Assembly: GCA_902463235.1 (NCBI GenBank)
Contig: CABQER010000009.1
Span: forward strand, 1-29,086
Length of the DNA stretch: 29,086 nt
Origin: an uncultured Faecalibacterium sp.
GTDB lineage: Bacteria > Bacillota > Clostridia > Oscillospirales > Ruminococcaceae
Direction of reading: 5' to 3'
Shown: one piece after another, positions 1 through 7,573 of the stretch
Numbering within the stretch: position 1 is the first letter of the stretch
How the letters are laid out: every line of letters begins with the position of its first letter
Program-made: the position numbers and the translations under genes
The notes under the pieces: generated by a model
Told to the model about the DNA's origin: nothing
The model's database searches: none
What the model saw: only the letters and a program-made list of their open reading frames with translations

Positions 1-803
1 GGCCTGTCTGTGCCGTTTGCCCTGTCCGGTGCCAACAAGGTGTTGTCGCTGGAACTGGCTTCGGATGCGCTCAGCCCCAAGTACCACACACTGGTCACCG
101 GTATGATCGGTTCCGGCAAGAGCACTCTGCTGCATACCCTCATCATGGGTCTGCTGATGAAGTACAGCCCCGAAGATGTACAAATTTACCTGATGGACTT
201 CAAGGACGGCGTGGAGTTCAAGGTCTATACCGAATACGATCTGAAGAACTTCCGTGCCATCTCGATCGACACTGAGCCGGAGTTTGGCCTGGCCGTGCTG
301 AAGAAGATCGAAGCAGAGATGCAGGCACGCAATAACATCTTCAAAGAGGAAGGCTGCCGCGGTCTGGAAGGCTACCGCCGTGAAATGGCCGAAAAAGGCA
401 ACCCACATCACGGGATGCCGCGCACGATCCTCATCATCGACGAGTTCCAGGAGGCCTTTGGCCGGAGCGATGATCCCGTCATGAGCGAAGCTGCCGAGAT
501 TATCAAGCGTCTGACACTGGTAGGCCGTGCCCCGGCTATCTATCTCATCATGGCAACGCAGGACATCAAGAACGCCGCTGCCCTGCCGGAAACCGTGTAC
601 AATCAGTTCGAGACCCGTATCGCGCTGAAGAGCAGCCCGGATTCTGCACGCATCATTCTGCCGGATAACCCGATGGCCGATCAGCTCATCAATCTGGACA
701 AGGGTGTGGCGATCTTCAATGCGTCGGCAGGCAACAAGGACCACAACGTGCAGTGCCGCATCGCCTTCTGCAGCGAAGAGGAGCAGCGCGCCCTGCTGGA
801 ACA
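1..803 (+). repeat. Left copy of an exact 803-bp repeat (= 19142-19944)
   Basis: Every base from 1 to 803 that I compared matches 19142-19944 with a constant offset of 19141. The first mismatch is at 804 (G here, A at 19945), followed by 840 (G/T) and 888 (C/T), and from about 899 the two sequences diverge strongly. Identity therefore includes all third-codon positions and then collapses. The tract covers the Walker A and B region of the FtsK-type ATPase and may extend left beyond the window. Confidence 0.97.
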
Positions 804-1740
804 GATTGCCCAGAAACAGGCTGCTGCCGGCTTCCAAGTGACGGGCGGCACCCGTCTGCTGCTGTCCAGCATTCAGGACGACCGCTCCAACCCGCTCAAC
901 CACTTTGCCAAAACGGGCACACTGCTCGACCACGAGGATGCCGATGGTCTGGGTTACCGCCTTTTTGTCGGCGAGGAACTGTCGATGCGGAACAATTTCC
1001 ACCCCGAGCTTACCAGCCGCAAGGGCCAGAACCTGCTGCTGACCGGACGGGATCAGGGCCGCGTGCGCACTACCATCGCCTTTGTCGTAATGAGTTTGCT
1101 GTACGAATCGATGCGTCTGCAGGAGTCCGCTGCACACCCGCTCATCACGCTGTTTGATTTCGGTGTGGATACGGGTTCCGGCGACCTGTTGGATCAGATG
1201 GTCCGTACCCTGCCGGAGGGCACCATCCGCCGCTATGGAATGCCGGATGTGCTGGATGGCATCGATACGCTGCTGCAGGAAAAGAACAGCGGCTTCCGCC
1301 AGTTCGTGGTGATCTTTGGCCTGAACCGTGCCCGCCGTCTGCTGGTGCAGCCGGATATCTACAGCGTGGCACCCAAGAACAAGCTCATCGAGCTGCTGCA
1401 GACCGGGCCGGAAAACGGCATGAACTTCATCGTCTGGGCCAACAGCGTGGAAAGCTTTATGGAAAACTACAACGAAACGCTGGGCAGCTTCGAGCACCGT
1501 CTGGTGAGCGACATTCAGGACGACCAGTACAGCATCTTTACGTATGCACCGGCTCCCGGCAGCATGAAGCCCAAGAATGCCATTTACTTCAATATGGATA
1601 ACACCGAAAATCCGAAGATCCGCCTGTACGAGAAACCCAGCGATGACTGGACCGGACGGTTTATCCAGAATATGGAACACGCACTGGCCGAAAAGCAGAG
1701 TGCAGAGCAGAACAAACCGAATGATACGGAATGGTGGTAA
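1..1740 (+). CDS. FtsK/SpoIIIE-type ATPase, C-terminal part (5' end cut by window edge)
   Basis: The reading frame is open from base 1, so this is the C-terminal 579 residues of a larger protein; the equivalent gene at 17321-20848 has 607 more residues before this point. A canonical P-loop ATPase module is visible: Walker A GMIGSGKST (about nt 100-126) and Walker B TILIIDEF (about nt 424-447). A second, degenerate module follows, in which the P-loop position reads LLLTGRDQGRVRT and lacks the lysine. Members of this superfamily are ring motors that move DNA or protein; in type VII secretion the EssC/EccC relative drives export. The first 267 codons are identical to the second copy, while the last third is clearly divergent, so this is a paralogue and not the same gene. 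The stop overlaps the region just before the next start. Confidence 0.9.
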   Translation, partial: GLSVPFALSGANKVLSLELASDALSPKYHTLVTGMIGSGKSTLLHTLIMGLLMKYSPEDVQIYLMDFKDGVEFKVYTEYDLKNFRAISIDTEPEFGLAVLKKIEAEMQARNNIFKEEGCRGLEGYRREMAEKGNPHHGMPRTILIIDEFQEAFGRSDDPVMSEAAEIIKRLTLVGRAPAIYLIMATQDIKNAAALPETVYNQFETRIALKSSPDSARIILPDNPMADQLINLDKGVAIFNASAGNKDHNVQCRIAFCSEEEQRALLEQIAQKQAAAGFQVTGGTRLLLSSIQDDRSNPLNHFAKTGTLLDHEDADGLGYRLFVGEELSMRNNFHPELTSRKGQNLLLTGRDQGRVRTTIAFVVMSLLYESMRLQESAAHPLITLFDFGVDTGSGDLLDQMVRTLPEGTIRRYGMPDVLDGIDTLLQEKNSGFRQFVVIFGLNRARRLLVQPDIYSVAPKNKLIELLQTGPENGMNFIVWANSVESFMENYNETLGSFEHRLVSDIQDDQYSIFTYAPAPGSMKPKNAIYFNMDNTENPKIRLYEKPSDDWTGRFIQNMEHALAEKQSAEQNKPNDTEWW

Positions 1741-1745
1741 TTGCT

Positions 1746-1976
1746 ATGCTGGAAAAAGAAAATGAGATCCGCGATATCCTGAAAAAGCTGGAACAGTTGG
1801 ACAAGGACGCTTACCTTGCGGCAGAAACGCGTAATGCCGCCAAGAACGAGCTGCTGGAAAAACAGGCACAGACCGAGCGTGCCTGCGGCATGACTGTCCG
1901 CGTGGGCGCATTTGCCGGTATCAGTGCTGTCGCCATTGCCATTACGCTGGCGGTGCTGCGCTCTGTGGGTATCTGA
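1746..1976 (+). CDS. Small tail-anchored membrane protein
   Basis: A 76-residue protein starting at ATG 1746, six bases after the ATPase stop; an in-frame ATG at 1731 overlapping the ATPase is the alternative. The first ~48 residues are charged and helical with heptad-like Leu spacing (EIRDILKKLEQL). The last ~27 are hydrophobic (roughly VGAFAGISAVAIAITLAVL), so it is probably a C-terminally anchored single-pass membrane protein facing the cytoplasm. I recognise no family. Its position directly after the ATPase suggests a membrane tether or docking subunit for the motor, an inference from context only. Confidence 0.7.
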   Translation: MLEKENEIRDILKKLEQLDKDAYLAAETRNAAKNELLEKQAQTERACGMTVRVGAFAGISAVAIAITLAVLRSVGI

Positions 1977-1993
1977 GCAAAGGAGAGAACGAG

Positions 1994-2542
1994 ATGGCAA
2001 CGGATGCCGCTGCACAAGAACTGCGCACCGCACAGGAAAAAAAGGATATGGAGCTGCTGTGGGAGCCGTTTGGCGGCTACCCGTTCCAGCCGACCATTCC
2101 CGCGCCGTCGGATGCCGGGATGGAGTATGACCCCATCACCATGAGCGACGCGGAACTGGATCTGTACCTGCGTACGCGTCTACAGACGGAGCCGCCACAG
2201 GACGAAGAACTGCAGCTGGCCGCACTGCAGCGGGACGGTGCCGTGCCGGATCCGGTCATGCAGCAGTTCCTCTCGGCGGTGATCCTGCTGGATCAGGCGC
2301 TTCCCACGGAAGAACTCGTGCAGCAGCTGGAAGCGCTCCGGGTGGATATGGAAAACCCGGCGGCGCTGTACCTGACCGAGAAGATCCTGCTGCAGCTCGA
2401 AACGCAGACCCAGCAGGATCGGAAGTGGGAACAGAAGCAGAAAGAACTGCAGACCCGGCAGACCGAAGCGCAGAATGCACTGGCAGCCGCCCGGCGGAAC
2501 CGTCAGGAGGCAGAGCGGCGCTACAGGGAAAATCCGTACTGA
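1994..2542 (+). CDS. Unrecognised 182-residue protein with C-terminal coiled coil
   Basis: The start at 1994 follows a strong AAAGGAGAG ribosome site. The N-terminal ~60 residues are rich in Pro, Gly and aromatics (WEPFGGYPFQPTIPAP). The middle is acidic and helical, and residues ~130-180 form a Gln/Arg/Glu-rich helix typical of a coiled coil. It has no signal peptide, membrane span or catalytic motif. It lies between the small membrane protein and a zinc-ribbon protein in the same transcription unit, so a structural or adaptor role in the complex is plausible, but I do not recognise the family. Confidence 0.7.
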   Translation: MATDAAAQELRTAQEKKDMELLWEPFGGYPFQPTIPAPSDAGMEYDPITMSDAELDLYLRTRLQTEPPQDEELQLAALQRDGAVPDPVMQQFLSAVILLDQALPTEELVQQLEALRVDMENPAALYLTEKILLQLETQTQQDRKWEQKQKELQTRQTEAQNALAAARRNRQEAERRYRENPY

Positions 2543-2566
2543 TCGTCCGCCGAGGGGGAGAACGCG

Positions 2567-3592
2567 ATGAACGATATCACAGCCGTCTTTCTTTGTGAGC
2601 TGGCGGCAGAAAGCGGCCGCGCAGAGCTGTTTCAGCTGCTGCAACAGGAACTGTGCCGCTGGCTGGATGCATGCTGCCCGGTGCGGACCGGCGGCGTGAG
2701 GGCGGTTTCGCCGCAGGCAGTCCAGCTGCACACGGCGTTGCAGCAGCTGCACGACCGGGCCGGGCAAATCGACACCCGCGAAAAACTGCAATGGTTCCGG
2801 GAACAGATGAAGCAGTACACGTCCAAGTGGAACCAGCTGCGCGGGCAGACCTCGCAGGCCGTGCTGCACAGCTGGGTGCCGCCGCTGGAAGCGCTGCACT
2901 TTCTCACACAGAAAGAACTTGTGCGCGAAACAGCTGCTATCCGCCAGCAGGTGCAGATCCAATTGTACCGGCTGCTGGTGCTGGGGGGCGCATCGGCGGT
3001 ACAGGGCATGGAACCTCCGCCTGCCGACAGCACGGCGGAACGGCTGCTGGACTTTTACTGGTCCGTTCTGCTGCCCCGTCTGCAGCGGCTCACCCTGCAG
3101 CAGCTGCAGCAGGAGTGGGCTGTGGAACTGCGGGACGAGGCCCGGTTCGGCACTTCCCTGCAGCTGCCCACATACCTGCTCCGGCAGCCGATGAAGCTGC
3201 AATCCTCGACGGCACCCGGGCACTACCAGAGCGTGTCCCGTACCGGTGGTGTATGGTATCAGGGTCGCGGCCTTTTGACGAATATCCGCCCGGCAGAGAT
3301 CGGCCGGGCCCTGCGCGAAGGCTTTGTGAGCGGCTGTTGCGTGGCAGACCTTGACCGGGCCGAACTGCTGGATGCAGATCCCCGGCATGTGCTGGAAGAG
3401 GTCTTTCCGGGCCGGTTCTATGCACTGGATCCGTACAGCTATTTCAGTGTGGCAAGCTATGCATTGAACAGCCGCGTGACGGCACAGCGTCTGGCGCGCG
3501 GGCGCTGCCTGCTGTGCGGTACGAGCACGTTAAAAGAAGGGTCACGTCTATGCAGGAACTGCTTTTCCAATCTGGCACAGAAGAGCCAGTGA
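2567..3592 (+). CDS. Unrecognised 341-residue protein with C-terminal zinc ribbon
   Basis: The start at 2567 follows a GAGGGGGAG ribosome site. The body is helical and rich in Leu, Gln and Arg. The last ~30 residues carry two CxxC pairs, CLLC and CRNC about ten residues apart, a probable zinc ribbon. The N-terminus (TAVFLCELAAESG) matches the N-terminus of the 94-residue protein at 20888 (TAAFLCELAEKSG), so the two are paralogues, this one full-length. The final 43 bases overlap the radical-SAM gene, which implies translational coupling and perhaps partnership. Function unknown. A zinc ribbon next to a radical-SAM protein could present a substrate or nucleic acid, but that is speculation. Confidence 0.75.
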   Translation: MNDITAVFLCELAAESGRAELFQLLQQELCRWLDACCPVRTGGVRAVSPQAVQLHTALQQLHDRAGQIDTREKLQWFREQMKQYTSKWNQLRGQTSQAVLHSWVPPLEALHFLTQKELVRETAAIRQQVQIQLYRLLVLGGASAVQGMEPPPADSTAERLLDFYWSVLLPRLQRLTLQQLQQEWAVELRDEARFGTSLQLPTYLLRQPMKLQSSTAPGHYQSVSRTGGVWYQGRGLLTNIRPAEIGRALREGFVSGCCVADLDRAELLDADPRHVLEEVFPGRFYALDPYSYFSVASYALNSRVTAQRLARGRCLLCGTSTLKEGSRLCRNCFSNLAQKSQ

Positions 3593-4155
3593 TCCGGCTG
3601 CACCGGGTGCTGTTCCCGGTCACAGCGCTGGGCTATGGCCGCCGCTTGGGCGTATGGGTACAGGGATGCAGCCGCAGCTGCCCACACTGCATCAGCCCGG
3701 AAATGCAGCCGGCAGATGGTCCGGCCATCTCGCTGCAGAACCTTCTGCAGCAGTTTCCGGAACTGGAAGGGTGCAGCGGCCTGACCATCAGCGGTGGAGA
3801 GCCGCTAGACCAGCCGGAAGCCGTGCTGGCCCTCATGGAGTGGTTCGCCGCCCGCTATACGGATGACATCCTGATCTACACGGGCTACCAGCTGCAGCAG
3901 CTTCCTTCGCAGGCCGCCCGGCAGGTGGTGGAAAGAGCAGCCGCTGTGGTCGAAGGCCCTTACCGGGAGGAATTGAACCGGGGCGTGGGCCTGTACGGAT
4001 CGGAAAATCAACACTTGGTGGTTCGGCGGTACCCGGAGCGTTATCGGGATTTTGCCACACAAGCAAGGACCCTGCAGCCGTTTTGGGAGGATGACCGGCT
4101 TTTGCTGATCGGCATCCCGTCGAAGGAGGACAGCACAGAAGATGGACCATCGTGA
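3550..4155 (+). CDS. Radical-SAM protein, NrdG-like 4Fe-4S activating-enzyme type
   Basis: A 201-residue protein. I chose ATG 3550 because AGAAGG lies nine bases upstream; an in-frame ATG at 3514 would extend it by 12 residues. It has the cluster-binding motif C40-x3-C44-x2-C47 (within QGCSRSCPHC) and the SAM-binding motif SGGEPLDQ about 45 residues later. This order and the short length fit the compact activating-enzyme family that includes anaerobic ribonucleotide reductase activase NrdG. No NrdD-like reductase is present, so the partner is likely different. It overlaps the gene before it by 43 bp and the kinase after it by 14 bp, firmly inside the operon. The reaction is not predictable; glycyl-radical installation or peptide modification are options. 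Confidence 0.85.
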   Translation: MQELLFQSGTEEPVIRLHRVLFPVTALGYGRRLGVWVQGCSRSCPHCISPEMQPADGPAISLQNLLQQFPELEGCSGLTISGGEPLDQPEAVLALMEWFAARYTDDILIYTGYQLQQLPSQAARQVVERAAAVVEGPYREELNRGVGLYGSENQHLVVRRYPERYRDFATQARTLQPFWEDDRLLLIGIPSKEDSTEDGPS

Positions 4156-5725
4156 GCAGCCGACCCTGCCGGCCGGTGCACTGCGGCAGCAGCCAACGCT
4201 TCCGTCGATCAGCGCAGCAGCGGCACCTCAGCCGGAAAGCAATGCGGAAAAGCGCCCCGGCAGCTATGTGGGGCACTACCGCATCCTCTGCAGGCTGTGT
4301 GATGGCCGCGAAAGCGTGCTGTACCGCGCCAGCGGACCGGATGGCTCTTCCTGCATCCTGAAACTTTATCACCGGGTCGAGCGGCGGGATGCCGCGGCGG
4401 CCTACGAACGATTGAAAACACTTGCCTGCCCGTATCTGCCGTTTCTGGATTGGGGCAGAGAGGGCGATGCGATCTATGAGTGCCTGCAGCCGGTGTCCGG
4501 GCGGCCCTTGTCTGAGCTGGCTCCTCTGCCGGAGCCGGTGCTCCGCCAGCAGATCTTACCCAAGCTGATCAGTGCGCTGCAGGCGCTGCACGAGAACGGC
4601 CTGCTGCACAACGACATCAAGCCGGAAAACCTGCTGTGGGATGCAGAAAAGGAAAGCTTCTGGCTGGTGGATTTCGGCAGTCTGACCGAGGCAGAACCCC
4701 GGCTGGAACGCGGTCTGGGCGCAACGCTGGCCTACGCGGCACCGGAGATCCTTTCGTCCCGGGGGCGTGCATGGAGTGCGGCGTCTGACCTGTGTGCGCT
4801 GGGGCTTACCCTGTACACGCTGGCCACCGGCCAGCTGCTGATCCGGGCGCAGAACCTGATGCAGGCCAAATGCTTTTGGCAGCAGGAACGGCAGCTCCCC
4901 CGGGAGATGCCGTTCCGGGACCTGATCCGGGAGCTGACTGCCGTAAACAAAGAGCAGCGGCCAACCCTGAAAAAGCTTGCACAGCAATTGGGCATTGCCG
5001 CACCTGCTGCGCCAAAGCCTGCGGCCGCTCCGGCACAGACTGTGCTGCGGACCGTCCGTTTCCGGAATGGCTCCGAGCTGCGGGACCTGACCGACCTGCT
5101 GCAGGCTGCGTGCACGGACTGGGATTTTACCCGCTTTTTGCTGCAGGAACATCAGCTGGACCTGTTTTTGGCGCAGTATGTGCCGGACGCCGCTCAGCTA
5201 TGCAACCGCTGCATCCGGATGTATGACCCGGACGCCGGACTGTACTGCCTGCTGCAGAGTGTATACCCCATGCAGGAGATCCTGTGGCTGGGCAAGCTGT
5301 ACAAAAATGACGTTGCCCTGCTGCGGGATGCCATGGAATCGGATCTGCCACTGACCGAGACCCCGCTGGTGCGCTTTTGCTGTGCAGAGCTGCTGTCCTT
5401 TTACTACAGCAGCCTGCAGAAGATGGGCTATACCGAGCAGGCCATTACCTACGCGAAAAAGATTGAATCGATCATGAAGCACGACCCTCAGTATGCACTC
5501 AGCCAACTGCAGCTGGCGCTGGATGTCCATCCCGCGTTCGTGTATGAGGGAAAGACCATCCATTCCGTGGACGACCTCAGCCGCCTGCTGTGGCAGGCCG
5601 GGGATGCGCTGGACCGCTGTGTGGACAGCCTGCTCCGTTCGGAACAGTTCGAGGCATGGATGGACTATCAGGGACTGGAAGCTGTGTTGGAAAATACCAA
5701 CCAGTTTCAGGAGGAAATGGTATGA
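4142..5725 (+). CDS. Ser/Thr protein kinase with a novel C-terminal domain (paralogue 1)
   Basis: 527 residues. The kinase domain spans roughly residues 43-285 with all key residues: ATP-binding Lys74 (CILKLYH), catalytic loop HNDIKPEN with Asp158 and Asn163, metal-binding DFG at Asp177, APE at 200-202 and Asp216. It is therefore probably active. The first 40 residues are a disordered Pro/Ala/Gln leader, a possible autophosphorylation segment. Residues ~300-527 form a helical domain I do not recognise; it is conserved in the second kinase at 21205-22791 (for example MYDPDAGL versus MDPDAGL, and WMDYQGLEAVL versus WMAGQGLEAVL). There is no transmembrane segment or PASTA repeat, unlike PrkC. 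The start overlaps the radical-SAM stop, and its stop shares ATGA with the next start. No PP2C phosphatase is visible in the window. Confidence 0.93.
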   Translation: MDHREQPTLPAGALRQQPTLPSISAAAAPQPESNAEKRPGSYVGHYRILCRLCDGRESVLYRASGPDGSSCILKLYHRVERRDAAAAYERLKTLACPYLPFLDWGREGDAIYECLQPVSGRPLSELAPLPEPVLRQQILPKLISALQALHENGLLHNDIKPENLLWDAEKESFWLVDFGSLTEAEPRLERGLGATLAYAAPEILSSRGRAWSAASDLCALGLTLYTLATGQLLIRAQNLMQAKCFWQQERQLPREMPFRDLIRELTAVNKEQRPTLKKLAQQLGIAAPAAPKPAAAPAQTVLRTVRFRNGSELRDLTDLLQAACTDWDFTRFLLQEHQLDLFLAQYVPDAAQLCNRCIRMYDPDAGLYCLLQSVYPMQEILWLGKLYKNDVALLRDAMESDLPLTETPLVRFCCAELLSFYYSSLQKMGYTEQAITYAKKIESIMKHDPQYALSQLQLALDVHPAFVYEGKTIHSVDDLSRLLWQAGDALDRCVDSLLRSEQFEAWMDYQGLEAVLENTNQFQEEMV

Positions 5726-6852
5726 GCAGTTATCTTGCGGGCCGGTTTTATCTGGAGCTGCAGAAGCAGAAGCAGATCGAGCAGCAATGCCAGCAGATGC
5801 TGACGCAGGTCGAACAGAGCATTGCGGCGGCGCGGAACGCCCAGCAGGCTGCACGGGAAGAACTGGCACGCCGCCAGAACCAGACCAGCACAGCTTGGGC
5901 GCAGGGCAGCCAGCAGGCACAGGAGCTGGCCCGGCAGAGGCAGGAATATCAGGAACAGCGGTTTGTACAGGAAGTATCTGCACCGGAAGCGGCTGCGCCG
6001 CAGGCCGAAGCTTTTCCGGAACAGTCTGCCGCACCACGGCAGGCCCGGGTATGCAATGTGGTGTCCCTGCGGGTAGAGAGCGCCGATGACCGGGAGAATG
6101 AATGGGAGGCGTTTCTGGCCGGTGTGCTGGAACTGCAGACCTCCGGGGACCCGGAACTGCAAAGTGCCGCCGAGGACCTTCTGCGCCGAACCAAGAGCTG
6201 CGCACCGCTGTTCCGCAGTGCGTTCCTGCAGGAGAACGAAGCGCGGCTCCGGGAGCTGCAGGCCCGGCAGCAGAAACACAGCGGTGCGCAGCTGCAGCAG
6301 GAGAAGAACGCCCGCCGGTACGAAGCGCTCTGCCGTCTGCTGCAGCAGCAGGCAGAGCCGGAGATCCTGCAGGACCCGGCCCGCTGCGAAGCACAGCTGC
6401 AGCGCATGATGCGGCTGCTGGTCCAGCAGCAGGGGCAGCAGTATATCACACAAACACTGGCCCGCGTGTTTGCACGCCATGGTATGACCCTGCAGGCCAG
6501 TAGTGTGCAGACGGCAGAGACGGAAAGTATGTCCTATCAGGTCGCGCCCAACACCGTGCTTGCCGTGAAAAAGCGCCCGGGCGGTGCCTTTGAAATGGAA
6601 TTGCACGGCATCACCCGAAACAGCACCCCTTCCACGGAAGAGCGGCGCTCTGCAGCGGAACAGGCTGTGCATTTCTGCCGGGTCTATCCGCAGATTCAGG
6701 AAGAGCTGGCCCGGGAGGGCGTGCTGGTCGCAGACCTGTACGATGAAGCCCCCGCCGAGGAAAATATCGTTTTTTGCAGCGGGACTGCGGCGCAGAACAG
6801 TGTGGCCACACAGACCGCCGTGCTGCGTGAAATGAACGTCAGCGAGAAGTGA
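5722..6852 (+). CDS. Gln/Ala-rich coiled-coil protein
   Basis: The start at 5722 overlaps the kinase stop (ATGA), giving 376 residues; an upstream in-frame start would run deep into the kinase gene and is unlikely. Residues ~8-85 are a long amphipathic helix rich in Gln, Glu, Ala and Arg (LELQKQKQIEQQCQQ). A linker and a second long helical block at ~130-260 follow. The C-terminal ~100 residues look like a mixed alpha/beta globular domain (for example AVKKRPGGAFEMELHG). It has no membrane span or enzyme motif. It is probably a structural or scaffold component, or a cargo adaptor resembling the coiled coils of the two toxins. No family recognised. Confidence 0.75.
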   Translation: MSSYLAGRFYLELQKQKQIEQQCQQMLTQVEQSIAAARNAQQAAREELARRQNQTSTAWAQGSQQAQELARQRQEYQEQRFVQEVSAPEAAAPQAEAFPEQSAAPRQARVCNVVSLRVESADDRENEWEAFLAGVLELQTSGDPELQSAAEDLLRRTKSCAPLFRSAFLQENEARLRELQARQQKHSGAQLQQEKNARRYEALCRLLQQQAEPEILQDPARCEAQLQRMMRLLVQQQGQQYITQTLARVFARHGMTLQASSVQTAETESMSYQVAPNTVLAVKKRPGGAFEMELHGITRNSTPSTEERRSAAEQAVHFCRVYPQIQEELAREGVLVADLYDEAPAEENIVFCSGTAAQNSVATQTAVLREMNVSEK

Positions 6853-6862
6853 GGAGAGCGCA

Positions 6863-7573
6863 ATGCAGGAATACAGACAATGTCCCTGCGGCCAGATGGT
6901 CGCAATGGATCTGACGGTCCGGCAGTGCCCGGCCTGCGGACGGCCGGTGGACAGAACTTGGCGGGTGGTCTACCCGGAACGGACGGCCCCGGCGGCTCCG
7001 GCAGCCGCAGAGGCGCGGCAGCCCTTGCAGCAGCCGCAGACCACCACGCCGCCGATCCGGCAGCGTGTACCGGTGGGGGCAGACCCTGTCGTACAGGCTG
7101 CTCCGGGTGCAGGGAGCGCCCGCCGTCCCATTACGCCGGCTCCGGAACAGACGGCGCGTCCACCGGTCCAGAGCGTGCAGACCGCAGAACCGCCGGTCCG
7201 CAATGTACAGGCTGCCCCGACCCCCAAAAAGCCGGGCGCATGGCAGCTGGATTATTTCGGCCAAAAGCTTCGCATCCCGCCGCAGGACACCGTGTGTCTG
7301 GGCCGCAACAGTGTGGGTGCCGAATACTTTGAAGGCGATATGCTGGTCAGCCGGAAGCATGTGTATCTGTGGGTCAACGGTGCCGGGCAGCTTCTGGCCG
7401 AGGACCGCGAGAGCCTGAACGGGACTTTTTATACCCACAGCGGCCAGCGCAGTCCGCTGGAACATGGCATATCCGTCCGGCTGCAGGCAGGGGACATCCT
7501 CTGGCTGTACGATCTTCCGTTGAAGGTGGAACAGTGCAATGACGAAAAAAATGGCGTGGATGGAATCGCTTGA
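6863..7573 (+). CDS. Zinc-ribbon / FHA-domain phosphothreonine reader
   Basis: 236 residues. The N-terminal ~30 residues contain CPC and CPAC pairs separated by about 13 residues, a zinc ribbon. Residues ~35-125 are a Pro/Ala/Gln/Thr-rich disordered linker. Residues ~125-225 are an FHA domain with the family's signature residues: GR (VCLGRN), SRKH and NGT (SLNGTF). FHA domains bind phosphothreonine peptides, so it is the natural partner of the kinases at 4142 and 21205. In EssC-type ATPases the FHA domains are fused to the motor; here the reader is a separate protein. The Thr-containing linker could itself be a kinase target. Its last 35 bases overlap the AAA+ gene. Confidence 0.92.
   Translation: MQEYRQCPCGQMVAMDLTVRQCPACGRPVDRTWRVVYPERTAPAAPAAAEARQPLQQPQTTTPPIRQRVPVGADPVVQAAPGAGSARRPITPAPEQTARPPVQSVQTAEPPVRNVQAAPTPKKPGAWQLDYFGQKLRIPPQDTVCLGRNSVGAEYFEGDMLVSRKHVYLWVNGAGQLLAEDRESLNGTFYTHSGQRSPLEHGISVRLQAGDILWLYDLPLKVEQCNDEKNGVDGIA

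Noticed and set aside
10..1740. A complete ATPase gene starting at GTG 10
   Set aside because: The frame is open from base 1 and the paralogue continues 607 residues further upstream, so the gene is cut by the window edge.
3550..4155. Anaerobic ribonucleotide reductase activase nrdG
   Set aside because: The motifs fit the family, but no nrdD lies nearby and the gene is embedded in an unrelated operon, so the specific name is not justified.
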